Assembly (NCBI GenBank): GCA_036898135.1
Contig: CM072526.1
Span: 564,937-628,936 of the forward strand
Length of the DNA: 64,000 bases
Direction: 5' to 3'
Source of the DNA: Oncomelania hupensis
Taxonomy: Eukaryota; Mollusca; Gastropoda; Littorinimorpha; Pomatiopsidae
Shown piece after piece: positions 53,710-63,923 of the stretch. The translations under genes and the position numbers were made by a program. Under the pieces are notes generated by a model. It saw only the letters and a program-made list of their open reading frames with translations, ran no database searches and was not told the origin of the DNA. The first letter of the stretch is position 1, and each line of letters starts with the position of its first letter.

Positions 53710-55233
53710 CAACCATGTCATGACAGCAGTTGTTTGTGCGATCCTGGTGAGGACTTCCTGTCGGGACCCATTGTCTGATACAATGACTCCTAATATTTGA
53801 AGCTATTCACTGTGTTGAGGGATTGGCCTTGGATTTTGATGTCCGTGTTGATGCCATTGGTGTTGTTTCTCATCATTTTGGTCTTTGCACATATTTCCAT
53901 TCCAAAGCCTCCAGAGGTGGTGTCAAGCTTCTGTACCAGCAGTTCAAGTTCTTGTTCCTCTCCAGCCAATCCATCAATGTCATCCGCAAAACAGAGGTTG
54001 AAGATTGCTCTCCCCGTATGCTGACTGTGCCTTTGTGATCTGCAAGAGCAACTGACATGATCTAGGAAGATTTTGAAGGGTGTAGAAGAGAGTAGGCATC
54101 CGATGGTGCTGTTGTGGAGGACTGCGCTGGAAGCCTTGTCATACAGGCTTTTGATGACTTTAATAATTTTAGGGCTGATGTTGTACACTCTCATGGTTGC
54201 TCACAGAGCTGCATGCCAGACTCGGTCAAACGCCTTCTTGAAGTCTACAAACACATGATATAAATGTTGTTGATGCAGTAGACATTTCTCGCAGATTATT
54301 CTGAGGTTGAAAATCTGTTCAGTGGTACTTCATCCTGCCCTGAATCCTGCTTGTTCTTCAGCTATGAATTGTTCAGCTTTGGGTTTCAACCTATTGAGTA
54401 TTATTTTCAGGAGGACCTTGCTGAGATGGCTGATGAGTCTGATGGTACAATACTTTTCCTGAAGGTTACTCTTTTTGGGAAGAGTGATGAAAAGTGACTG
54501 AGTCCATGTTGTAGGCCACTCCCCACTCTGCCAGATCTTGTTACAAATAATGGTGAGGGCGTCAATCATTGCTTCTCCTCCTGCTTGAAGCAATTCCCGC
54601 GGGTATGTTGTCCACTCCCGCTGACTTCCTCTTCTTCAGCAATTGCACTGCTGCCTCAACTTCTTCTTGCGGAATTGGGATAATTTTTTCTTCTTCTCTC
54701 TTAGTGGACATACTAGAACTGAGGGGTCTCTGTGTGGCTGTAAAGGTCAGAGCAGTACTCTGTCCATCTATCCAAGAATTCTTGTTTTTCTGTAAGGCAT
54801 ATGCCAGACTTGCTTTGAATCATGGAGACCTTGGGCTGTTTAACATTTGTCGGCCGCTTCACAATCTGGTAGGCTTTCTTGCTGTTGTTCTTGTTCAGAC
54901 TGTTCTCTATTTCCTGGCATTGATCCTCTCTTCATTTATTACACAGGTCCAAAAGTTCAGGTGTGATCCACGGTTTCTTCTTTGGGCAGTGCTTGACAAG
55001 GATCTCAGTGGCGGCATCTGTCCCAGCTGAGTTGAAGGAGGTGGTCATGGTGTTGCCATCTACTTCACCAGCTCCCAAAATGAGCAGTGGTGCAAATTTT
55101 CCTCCAATTATGGCTTGGAATATTTCTGCCACCTCCATGTCTTGCAGTTTGTCCAGGTCGAATTTCAGTGTGGTGCACTTTGCTGTGTTTACTTTCTTTA
55201 AGTGGAGCCAGAAAAACATCATTATGAGATCAT

Positions 55234-56061
55234 CAGAGTTGCCAACCCCCCAAAAAGTTTTCAGTAGTAAAAATTCTGAATTTCAGTAGTTTTATGACAT
55301 TTTCAGTAGCCATACGTCCTCACATTTTTTTTTAACGAAGACATGCATACACAGTCTGCAACGAAGGTCGTGAAGAGTGTTTCCGCACGAATTATTGAGA
55401 GATCCATATCAGGCTTGAAGAAGGTGGCTACCGACTGAACAGCGACTAACTTTTCTGGATCAGGGCAACGACTTTTGTGACGGTTACCATTCACTTGTCG
55501 CGTCACATCGTGGAAGCCGCCATGTTGAATGCTAAAATTTGACAAGCACCTGTATAATACACGCTGTGTTTTGATCTCGATGACGCAGTGATGCACTGAC
55601 ATTTTTCAGAATATTCTTTCCTGTACTCTTGATTTGCTGTCCTCTTCTTTTTTTCTGGGCTTTCATCGCTAGTTTTCTTTCTTTTTGGCATCATGGATTC
55701 AAAATACGCCGCACACAAACTTTTTTTCTCGCGCTGTAGAACGTGACCCGGAAACGAAAGTGTCACAAAAAGGTCGAGGTTTTGTGCACCGATTGGCCGT
55801 TTGCAAAACCACTTCACGGTGATTGGTCGAATTTCCTAACATGCACTGGGAGCGTGATCTATTACACCGTGCACGTAAACCGAATGACCGTGACCTTGAA
55901 GTGCTAACGGGAGGCACAGGTGCTCAATAAAACTCGTTAAAACTGTTATATTATCGTCGAAAATTGACTTTCCGTAGTAAATTTTCGATTTCCGTAGCTC
56001 CGTAGCCGCGTATTCATTTCCGGAGTAAACTCCGGAAATTCCGTAGTGGTTGGCAACCCTG
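55234..56061. mobile_element. hAT-like non-autonomous DNA element (828 bp)
   Basis: Termini CAGAGTTGCCAACC (55234-55247) and GGTTGGCAACCCTG (56048-56061) are 14-bp inverted repeats with one mismatch. They are flanked by GATCAT at 55228-55233 and 56062-56067. Other RTE copies are uninterrupted here (compare agatcgtggtcac at 140), which proves the insertion. Subterminal tttcagtag (three copies, left) and ttccgtag/tccgtag (right) repeats are present, as is typical for hAT. CAG...CTG ends suit hAT, but the duplication is 6 bp rather than 8. Confidence 0.85.
55440..55700 (-). pseudogene. BED-type zinc-finger transposase N-terminus (frameshifted)
   Basis: Two frames give MPKRKKTSDESPEKKKRTAN, then EYRKEYSEKCQCI, and in another frame FSIQHGGFHDVTRQVNGNRH and ATFFKPD (55380-55560). 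A basic N-terminus followed by a C..C/H..H finger with a GNRH-type end is typical of BED or BED-like fingers of hAT transposases. No catalytic domain remains. It supports the hAT-like call. Confidence 0.55.
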
Positions 56062-56350
56062 GATCATGGTCACTTCAGATGTCTGCTCCTGGAAAAGTAC
56101 ATGTCCTGCCAATGTTGATAATTGATCTGAAGCATGTCTTGACCATGATATAGTCAATCTGGTTGTGATCCTCCCAGCTGGGACTGTGCCATGTTCATCG
56201 TCTGGACTTTTTGTGGAGACCAAGCGTGTTTGCCAGTATAGAATTGTTGTATTTGGCAAACTCCTGTCATTTGTCTCGTTGTTGCAGTGGGGTCCACATG
56301 TGTTCCCCAGTTGTGGCGCGCATCTTGGCCAATCTTGGCATTCTAGTTGG

Positions 56351-56622
56351 AGCTCCTTGCTAATAACTGCCAGGGGTTCCTTCAACAATGAAAGGCAAAC
56401 CTGGGATATGGATAATAGCAAACAAAGACTATCAGTCAGAAACTTCCAATGCCTTTGCAAAGTGTTTTTCCTTTCTCACTCACAGAAATGATGTCATTCC
56501 GGACTTCACGCCAAACTTGTGTAAAGAGTTGCAGATTGTTTCTCACACAGGACCCCAATTTTTACTAAATGGAAAGACAACAGTAAAAAAAGAGAAGAGA
56601 ATGATCACTTTAACAAATTTAC
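56351..56622. other. Intron sequence, no feature
   Basis: Part of the large cadherin intron between the RTE copy and exon 9. Nothing recognised. Confidence 0.4.
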
Positions 56623-56808
56623 CTGCAGGTCAGCATCACGGATAGTGACAGTGTAAAAGACTTGGCCAATACTCTGCGTCTCAGGGATGGTTTGATTGAA
56701 GGTCCCTAAGTCCCAGACTGGGATCTGGAAGTTGCGAATGACATAAACGTACACCAATGCATAGCCCTGTCGCCGAGGCAGGCCGTTGTCCTCAGCCAGC
56801 ACTCTGAC
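56623..56808 (-). CDS. Cadherin gene, exon 9 (type A, 186 bp)
   Basis: Bounded by ctttgcag and gtaaat on the minus strand, phase 0, 62 codons. Encodes VRVLAEDNGLPRRQGYALVY, then VIRNFQIPVW, then VFYTVTIRDADLQ. The AEDNG and DAD words are the calcium-binding AxDxGxP and DxD motifs of cadherin repeats; RNFQIP occupies the place of the usual DxNDNxP linker. Confidence 0.85.
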
Positions 56809-57318
56809 CTGCAAAGATAACACAGAAATTTAACAATCGCGTTGACATTTGAAAGGATGATAATGGTGAGGGTCTTTTAAGGGTGTGACCACCTGTAAGA
56901 GTCATCGAGATTTTGTAACAAGTAATTAATTATAATATTTATGTAGCCCTTTCCTAACAACTATTAGTCAAAGTGTCCATACTCATTCACTTACTCCCAC
57001 ACATACAAGTAAAGAAATGTACAAACATGGTAGATATGTTCCTGAAAGTTTGCTATGTCTAAATGTCCTAATTTTCATTTCTTGCTCATATCTATATATA
57101 TATATATTTTTTAAATCATCCCTTTAGATCATTGCCTCATAGCAAATTATTTTTCTAGTGTGGCATATAACAGTAGACTATTTGTGTGCTTTTTAGCTGT
57201 AAAGATATCAAATGTCATACTGGAACTGACACTTGAAGATCATTGGAGTTTTATTCGAGGCCAATTCACCACAGTAGTACAAATCAATATGTTAGCACCT
57301 AAGATCAAACAAACTCAC

Positions 57319-57458
57319 CAAGAAAACACTGGTAGGGGTGGTAGCAAGCTAGCATTGAGCAGCATGCGTCCAGAGATGGCAGGATCCATTCTGAAGAAAA
57401 AGTCACTCCGCTTGTCGTAATCAGGCTCGATGGAGTACGTGATGATGTTGAATGCAGC
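57319..57458 (-). CDS. Cadherin gene, exon 8 (type B, 140 bp, frame anomaly)
   Basis: Bounded by gcttgcag and gtgagt. Encodes AAFNIITYSIEPDYDKRSDF, then FRMDPAISGRMLLNASLL, the strands in the second half of a cadherin repeat. At 140 bp it is the only well-bounded exon here whose length is not a multiple of three, and the usual YT ending before the donor is missing. A one-base deletion, an assembly error or a different donor is possible. A (CA)n run lies just upstream (57478-57545). Confidence 0.75.
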
Positions 57459-57512
57459 CTGCAAGCACACACGTGCGACACACACACACACATACAAATG
57501 CGTGTACACACG

Positions 57513-57543
<31 letters not shown>

Positions 57544-57983
57544 ACAAAAGTTATTTCGAAAAAAAAACTCATGCTAAAGCTGAGCTATCATTACTTTTCA
57601 TTTGTGTTTGTTTTTTTTGTTTGTTTATATTATTTTATTTAGTTTGTTTATTCTTTTTCTATTTCTTCAACAAGACTATTGGCTATAGCATCAAACAGAT
57701 TTTGCAGCCAATTAGGTGCAACAAATGCACACACATTTTTTTTAAAAACTGGCAGCAGTTCTATACTTACAGGCAATTCCAATGTAGAGAAGTTTACTAT
57801 TAAAATAGCAACAGGGTTATCACTTTCTGTGTAATTATATTTAATTAAGACAACAGCTGGTGTTGATACTGTTGATGTTGCTCTTCTTCTATAACACATA
57901 CAATGTAACCTTTGACTAAGTTGTGTTTGTTTTAAACACGATTTCAACACACTAATAACAAAGAAAGGAGAAAAGAACCATAC

Positions 57984-58169
57984 ATTGGTATCTTTATCCT
58001 CGGCAGACACTGTGACAATGGAGCTACCGACTGCTGTGTTTTCGTTGATGGTGACGTTGTAAATGTAAGAGAAGAAGATGGGTGGGTAATTGTTGCGCAG
58101 GACATGAACGCTGCACGTCGCACGATTGGTTGCAAAGAGACCTCCACCGTCGCGTACTTCAACTTGGAA
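57984..58169 (-). CDS. Cadherin gene, exon 7 (type A, 186 bp)
   Basis: Bounded by ttttcag and gtatgg, phase 0. Encodes FQVEVRDGGGLFATNRATCS, then VHVLRNNYPPIFFSYIYNVT, then ENTAVGSSIVTVSAEDKDTN. It shows VxVRDGGG, the RNNYPPIF linker, an NEN box and the AEDKD calcium motif. Confidence 0.9.
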
Positions 58170-58395
58170 CTGAAAACAAGACAGACAAACATATGATCAG
58201 CATGATAATCTTTCTTTCCTGGAAGCAATGACTAGCAATATGGTTTCTACTTCTTCTTTCCTCCAATACTTGGTTGAAGGGCTGGAGAGAGGTGGGAAGG
58301 TACCTGTATTGTCAGAATAAAAAGTCATTTGGCAGACTTTGTGTTACCTATCACTGTAAATATGATTATTATCACTTTTCTTCATTTCGACTCAC

Positions 58396-58539
58396 AGTGT
58401 ACAAGTCTCGTCCAGAGCCGATGAGAGTTTTCTTCAGTTGAATGGCACCAGTTTTGTTTGCCTGTGTCTGGATGTCAAAGTAGTATGTGGTTAAAGAACC
58501 ATCATCCAAAATTGTGTAGTTCAGCTGGCCCCATATTCC
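58396..58539 (-). CDS. Cadherin gene, exon 6 (type B, 144 bp)
   Basis: Bounded by atgtacag and gtgagt, phase 0, 48 codons. Encodes GIWGQLNYTILDDGSLTTYY, then FDIQTQANKTGAIQL, then GRDLYT. FDIQT..TGAIQL is the classic cadherin F-strand/G motif (FxIdxxtGxI). Confidence 0.9.
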
Positions 58540-59656
58540 CTGTACATAAAAACATAAACCAAGCATGAAGAAAATAGAATTAAAAATTTAAAAAAAATAA
58601 AAAAAACAGGAATAAGAAAAAACATCACACACAAAAAAAGACAGTAATGAGAAAAATAGAATGAAGTAGGCAGAAAACAGCCTTATGACTTTGAGCCAAT
58701 GGGAAATGAAATGTGTGTGTGGGGAGTGGGGGGATGAGGGGTGAAGGAGGGAGGGGGAAAGGAATGGGATGGCGGATGTGGACTTTTACAGCCAAAGCGC
58801 ATGATTTTTGCAAAGTTAAGAAACAAATAGTAATTATGTATTCTGCATTTGCAAAGAAACAACGATATTTCTTACATAATCAGAAATGAGGCGAACTGTT
58901 AGGGACTGCTCAATCCATTTCCTGGTCCCCGGAGCAAGTAAAAAAGTTGCCCGGAAATACAAATCATGAAAGTCACTTGCCCTGGGGTAAGTTATAAGCT
59001 GTGAACGTAAAACAACACAACTTAATCACCAGCACCGAATCATGTTTGCTTTGATCTGCATAGAAGCCTGTGGAACACGTGTTTGGAATTTTGACAGCAC
59101 AATCTAATCCAATATATTACAGCAGATTTGATTGGTCAATTGTTCAACATTCAGCCAATGACAGCGCTCCTTTTATCAATAGTGGGGCGATATTTTGATT
59201 GATCAATTGTTCCATGTCCGACAATGACAGCGTGCCTTTAATCTTGTTTCTCATGGTAAAGTGAGAGTGATGTCCAGATCTGAATAAAGACTAAACAAAT
59301 GTAAAAAAAAAGTAACTGTTTCTTGTCTCCAGAAAGAACAAAGCACTTCGTTCTTTCTTGTTGTTGGTACAGTACAAACTTGATTTTGTTTAAGAATGCC
59401 ACCGAGTCCAAGCCTCCCAGTTGTATGTATGTGCAATATTAATCTGTGTCTGTTTTGGTGTATTAAGTTTTTGTTTGTTTGCTTTTTTTGTTGCTTTCAC
59501 TATGTGGGCAAGTACATTTTTGAGCGGAAAAGTTATTTTCTGAGAGGGAAAGTTAAAAATGACATATTGCTTACCTAGGGCAAGCTCTTGGTGAAAAAAA
59601 TTGGCAACATTGGCTACATTAACCTGCATCCCCCCCCCCTCCCAACCCCACTTTCC

Positions 59657-59690
<34 letters not shown>

Positions 59691-59966
59691 ACACAATGTA
59701 CAATGTACAAATTAATTAAAAGAAGAAATTAAGTTTTTGTTTTCAACTATATCAGATATCTAAAAACGTTTTTTTTAGATTAAGAAATAACTAAAAATGG
59801 AGCATTTCAATCCTACTAGGCAACTGAGGTCTCGCCACAAACTAAACATAAAGAAAGAAAAAAAAATGTAATGAATTAGTAAAGAGAATCTGGAAGGCTG
59901 GTGATTTTAATGTTTTTCTTCAATGGAAAGAAAAGCTACCAAACTCTTAAAATTGACAGAATGTAC
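58540..59966. other. Intron with simple repeats
   Basis: Contains a (CA)n run at 59660-59689, poly-C at 59629-59640 and AT-rich sequence. A segment near 58870-59000 has a few codons open, but no acceptor/donor pair or cadherin motif. Confidence 0.5.
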
Positions 59967-60140
59967 CTGATCAGCTCCATAGACAAAGGTGATGGGGTAA
60001 GCCAGCTGATAGTTCTCTGGGATGGTGAAGTTGCATGGTCGGCTCGTGTCCAAGGTTGGGACGTTGAGATTACGGTTGACAGGCACAATCAATGTCTGCC
60101 GTGCTGTGGCTCCTGCTCCATCTGTCACCTCAACTTCCAA
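59967..60140 (-). CDS. Cadherin gene, exon 5 (type A, 174 bp)
   Basis: Bounded by tcttcag and gtacat, phase 0, 58 codons. Encodes LEVEVTDGAGATARQTLIVP, then VNRNLNVPTLDTSRPCNFTI, then PENYQLAYPITFVYGADQ. It retains the VxVTDG start and PEN box; VNRNLNVP replaces the usual DxNDNxP, and the terminal DxD is reduced to GADQ. Confidence 0.85.
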
Positions 60141-60497
60141 CTGAAGAGAAGCAGAATAAAGACACATGAAGTTAAAACACAAATAAATGACAAAGTATAA
60201 ACATTAAGATGTTTAAATAGGAAGAAAATTGTATTTCTGTGCTGAAATAACTTGGATTTCTAGATGTTGCATCAAGTTATTTAAAGTCACCCCTACACAA
60301 ACATTATAGCTTTATACACAACATGAAATAACTTAAACCTGATATAAGAAAGGTACAATCTATTTCAACCAGCAAAATACAAAATGCAACTTTCTTCTAT
60401 CATTGTAACTTTCTCTTACTGCATCATAAACTCCTCAGAAGATGAAATTACCAACAGGAAACCAAAACTTTTTTTCCCATTGTCTACTTTTCCTTAC

Positions 60498-60656
60498 CGT
60501 GTACTGAGTGTGCATGGCTGTATCATTAACCAGAGGACTGATGATGCTGATGCTGGCTCCAGTCACGACACCATTAGAGACGATGTTGTTGACTGTGAAG
60601 TAAGTCCTTGCCGTGCTGTCTCCCAGCAGAGTGTAATTATTGATGCGAAACTCCGA
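60498..60656 (-). CDS. Cadherin gene, exon 4 (type B, 159 bp)
   Basis: Bounded by gtccag and gtaagg, phase 0, 53 codons. Encodes SEFRINNYTLLGDSTARTYF, then TVNNIVSNGVVTGASI, then DTAMHTQYT, the second half of a cadherin repeat ending in the recurrent YT before the donor. Confidence 0.9.
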
Positions 60657-60788
60657 CTGGACAGAAAAAGACAGCACAAATAATAAATGACTCACTAATA
60701 CAAGTGAAATGCCCCTCAATAAGTTACAACTCAATACTTATCACTAGCTATTGCCTTAAATCACTGCCCTATGGGCTTGACTGAGAAA

Positions 60789-60806
60789 TACAAGTGATCA
60801 GAACCC

Positions 60807-60854
<48 letters not shown>

Positions 60855-60871
60855 ACAAGTGATCAGAACCC

Positions 60872-60910
<39 letters not shown>

Positions 60911-61017
60911 GTTGTTGTTGTTGTTGTTGTTATTATTATTATTATTATCATTATTATTACCATTAATATTATTCTTCTTATTATTATTACTATTACTATT
61001 ATTATTATTATTATTAA
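60789..61017. repeat. (ATT)n array with an internal tandem duplication
   Basis: The segment atacaagtgatcagaacccagt plus (ATT)n occurs twice in succession, followed by GTT and mixed ATT/ATC runs. It is intronic, 18 bp from exon 3. Confidence 0.9.
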
Positions 61018-61034
61018 AATACAATAATACTTAC

Positions 61035-61220
61035 AATAGTATCTGGGTCGGTGGCAGAAATAGTGTAGGAGATGGTGTTCTGGTCAACACGCAGCTCAGT
61101 CACATTTACAGTGGATGGCGTAAATATGGGAGGGATGCTTCTCACAATGTTAAACGTCAAGACAGCAGTGGAGAAACGACGTCCATAATATGTTCCCTGG
61201 TCTGATGCTCTCACTGTCAC
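61035..61220 (-). CDS. Cadherin gene, exon 3 (type A, 186 bp)
   Basis: Bounded by gtgtag and gtaagt, phase 0, 62 codons. Encodes VTVRASDQGTYYGRRFSTAV, then NIVRSIPPIFTPSTVNVTEL, then YTISATDPDTI. ASDQG and ATDPD are calcium-binding motifs; VRSIPPIF sits at the inter-repeat linker. Confidence 0.9.
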
Positions 61221-61328
61221 CTACACAACAAAAATTTTAAAAGAATAAAATAAAATAAAATAAATTATTTTTAAAAAACAAAATAAAAAGTGTAGTCACT
61301 TGTCAATAATTAGCAAAATCAAAATTAA

Positions 61329-61620
61329 GGTAAAGGTAAAGGTAGTCCCATAGCCTTGTGGCCGTAGGGGAGCGTGATGTTGGAGATCACACTTATCTTG
61401 GGCCAGCGTAATGAGGGTGATGCCCAACTCTCTCCCTCGCTGCTTTACCTTCCCCACCCTCAAGAGAGTAGGTACTCAATCACAGTTGAGTCAACTGGGG
61501 GCGTTGTTATTTGTCGCTTCACACCTTAGCGATCACCCATCCAAGTGCTAACTGCACCGGACGGTGCTTCACTTTCGACACAGTAGCGAGTGCTCCAACC
61601 ACTGCACTATCCGACACCCC
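61329..61620 (-). mobile_element. SINE with tRNA-like A box and 5S-rRNA-like segment
   Basis: 292-bp intronic unit flanked by the exact 11-bp duplication ATCAAAATTAA (61318-61328 and 61621-61631). On the minus strand the head has TAGTGCAGTGG, a perfect match to the pol III A-box consensus TRGYNNARNGG. About 40 bp further is GCAGTTAGCACTTGGATGGG and its continuation, which resemble the 3' half (box C region) of animal 5S rRNA. The 3' end is ggactacctttacctttacctt, a short tandem tail like that of LINE-mobilised SINEs. It encodes no protein. Confidence 0.85.
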
Positions 61621-61631
61621 ATCAAAATTAA

Positions 61632-62037
61632 AAATAAATAAATAAAATAAATTATAAAATAAATAAATAAATGTACTAATAAATAAACCTTCAACTCTTG
61701 TTAAAACTGATCTCATAAAACTGGTACCAGTAAAACCTTTAGATCTTAAAAATATTATTTAGAAATTATCTGTACTGAGACAAATGCCTCTTCTTCAGCA
61801 CCTCAAATGTACTGTGAATGCCAAAAACAATATCCGTTTTTTTGTCTTCATCAATGTACGCAGTTGAAAATCAATTTAGTGAAGACATTTATAAATCAAA
61901 TAAAACAAAAAGATATAAAAATATCATAAACAAATTGTGTACAATATCACCGAAAGTGTACCTTTTACTGCATGTTTTTCATAACAGACCAACTGTTTGC
62001 TTCAGATTCTAGCAAGACAGAGGATGTTCCTACTTAC
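61632..62037. other. Intron, AT-rich, no feature
   Basis: Sequence between the SINE and exon 2 with (AAAT)n-like runs at 61626-61685. No coding signal. Confidence 0.5.
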
Positions 62038-62181
62038 CGTGTATGAATTGACACCGTTGTTGGCGGTAAGAGGGGCTGCCACAGACATTATCCCAGTGTA
62101 ACCGTTGATGAAGAACAGGTTGTTGCCAGTGGTCGGTGTCACTGAATCGATGCTGTATGTGATGTTGCTATTCAGAGTGTT
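62038..62181 (-). CDS. Cadherin gene, exon 2 (type B, 144 bp)
   Basis: Bounded by cctccag and gtaagt, phase 0, 48 codons. Encodes NTLNSNITYSIDSVTPTTGN, then LFFINGYTGIMSVAAPL, then GVNSYT. ITYSI and FFINGYTGIMSV are textbook cadherin strand motifs. Confidence 0.95.
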
Positions 62182-62333
62182 CTGGAGGACCCACCGACAT
62201 TAAAGTTAAAAAACAATCGACAACAGAGAAGTGCTAAGTCCAACTGGCTTAGAAGTATAGCAATCAGTTATGTTGCGCACAAACCAACTGAAGATTAAGA
62301 TAGTTGCATTAGAAAGTCAAATCCCTAGTTACT

Positions 62334-62525
62334 TGCTTCCTTCAATTTCATTATTAACTTCATCGGTGTAGACAAAGGGACTAGAGTACATGAAAGCAAA
62401 TTTTCAGGAGGGTCCCTATCAATGGCATTGACATCAACGACCAAGGTGCCCAAAGGAACATTTTCTCTCAGCGTGATAGTGTTGGAAGGATCCAGAGTGA
62501 TGACAGGGTCAAAGTTGTTCACATC
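62334..62525 (-). CDS. Cadherin gene, exon 1 in the window (3' limit uncertain)
   Basis: Starts after tttttcag with DVNNFDPVITLDPSNTITLR, then ENVPLGTLVVDVNAIDRDPP. DVNNFDP is the nearly canonical DxNDNxP inter-repeat calcium motif and AIDRD is the DxD motif. Unlike the other A-type exons it begins at the linker. The donor is unclear: I see no GT right after DRDPP; gtactc at about 62389 or gtaact at about 62333 are candidates. Earlier exons must lie beyond 64000 or in the gap occupied by the DIRS element. Confidence 0.75.
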
Positions 62526-62702
62526 CTGAAAAATAAATCCTATGTACTTATTTAAGCTTCAAAACAACAACCAAAAAACCTATATACAAACAAACAAAAA
62601 AAGTTGAAAATTTTTTAAAGCTTTAAATAACATATTTTTGAAAGATTCTTATCAGTTAAAATCCAAATTTTTGAAGTAAATTTGTGATTAATAAGTATAC
62701 TT

Positions 62703-63923
62703 ACCCTGACTCATTGGTGCAACTAACTTGACGTTGCCTAGCAATCGCCAAAATTTCGGGAAGGAATATCAAAAAGGCCACACCGTCTGCTTCAAATGCT
62801 ACATCCGAGGGAAGGCCTGAGAAGTGATGAACCTCGCTATAACGCCTACCGGAAGCGAGCGTTACCAAAAACAGTTTTCAGAGAAAGGTCAACGAAAGAG
62901 GCCAAAGACAAAGGTTCGAAAGTTTGGCCTCTAAGAAAAGCCAGTACCAGGAACAAATCCTAAGCAGGAATCCTGCGTGGGAATCTGGCTTGGCAGAGAG
63001 AGTAGCCTCTAATAACATCAGTGACAACATGCGAAGGGCTGCGAGACGCGACACCAAGCTGAGGCAATGTAGTGCTGATAGCAGAGTGGCGCACTCTTAC
63101 CGAGGTGGCCGATGCTGATGACTCTGTAGCAAAATGTGCCAAGTGATTGGCAATATCCACTTCAGAAGGGGAGCAAGGATCAACCCGCACTGCGCGATAC
63201 CACTGAACCCAACGCCTCCAATGAGAATCATAAATCCCTCTCGTAAAAGAGTGATGTGACTCCTCTAAGAAAGAAATAGCTGCCCTGGAAACGCCAGAGC
63301 GCCTCAGGGATCTCTTCACAGTAGCCAGGCGTGAAGCGCTAGCACTCCAGGATTTCCATGCGGGATGCCTGACCGAGGCTGAAGGAGTGACCTTTTCACT
63401 ACCATTAGTGGCAGGCAGCGACCCTGCAATAGACGCAGTAGATCTGTGTACCAAGTCTGGGCAGGCCAACATGGAGCCATTAGAATCAGGCCTCGGAAAC
63501 TCCTCCTCTGCCTTCCGCAGCACATGTGCAAGAAGTGCAAACAGCGGGAATGCATAGGCTTCGAGACCCTTCCATGAAATGGACAGAGCATCAACCGCCC
63601 AAGCCTGACAGTTTGCGACAGGAGACACATAAAGAGCCAACCTGTTGCCGAACTGAGTGGCGAACAGATCCACTGTGGGCTTGAACCGAATCTTCCAGAT
63701 TGGCTGAAGCACTGAGTGGGAAAGAATCCATTCTGTGTTGAGAACACAGTGCGGACGACTCAAGAGGTCTGCCAAAACACTGACATATCCCTGCACATGC
63801 TTGGCTGAGAGAGAACTGCCATGATCTCTCAACCACAGGAGATCCTCCACTTGCTGGAAACTTCGGAGAATGAGTACCTCCCTGATGGTTGATGTAAGCA
63901 ACCACCGTGGAGTTGTCCGACAA
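62703..63923 (-). pseudogene. DIRS pol: RNase H and tyrosine recombinase, frameshifted
   Basis: RNase H: SDNSTVVAYINHQGGTHSP (catalytic D, 63867-63923), then in a second frame VEDLLWLRDHGSSLSAKHVQ, ADLLSR, FKPTVDLFATQFGNRLALYV and SISWKGLEAYAFPLFALLAH, all hallmarks of DIRS RNase H. The recombinase N-terminal domain follows (SFTRGIYDSHWRRWVQWYRA, VDIANHLAHF). In yet another frame at 62720-62860 come LVTLASGRRYSEVHHFSGLP, whose SGRR carries the first catalytic Arg of tyrosine recombinases. At least two frameshifts; the C-terminal catalytic H-R-Y is missing. Confidence 0.85.

Larger units (their letters stand above)
53118..56350 (-). mobile_element. RTE LINE, long decayed copy split by a hAT-like element
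   Basis: Minus strand: tail at 53118, C-terminal coding and RT region to about 54200 (FADDIDGLAGEEQE, SLVISIFLYACETWIL), thumb/fingers to about 54620 (LLKIILNRLKP, EEQAGFRAG), linker to 55227 (FDLDKLQDMEVAEIFQ, KKKPWITPELLDLC) and an endonuclease part at 56068-56350 (QDWPRCAPQLGNTCG). Many frameshifts. Two insertions sit in it: 53638-53709 and 55234-56061. It is the only RTE copy here that retains both endonuclease and RT sequence. Confidence 0.85.

Noticed and set aside
58870..59000. Extra cadherin exon between exons 5 and 6
   Set aside because: Stops occur in the minus frames, there is no acceptor/donor pair, and the A/B exon alternation is already complete without it.
61329..61620. A functional tRNA or 5S rRNA gene
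   Set aside because: Only partial similarity to each; there is no cloverleaf or full 5S fold, and the target duplication and tail identify a SINE.
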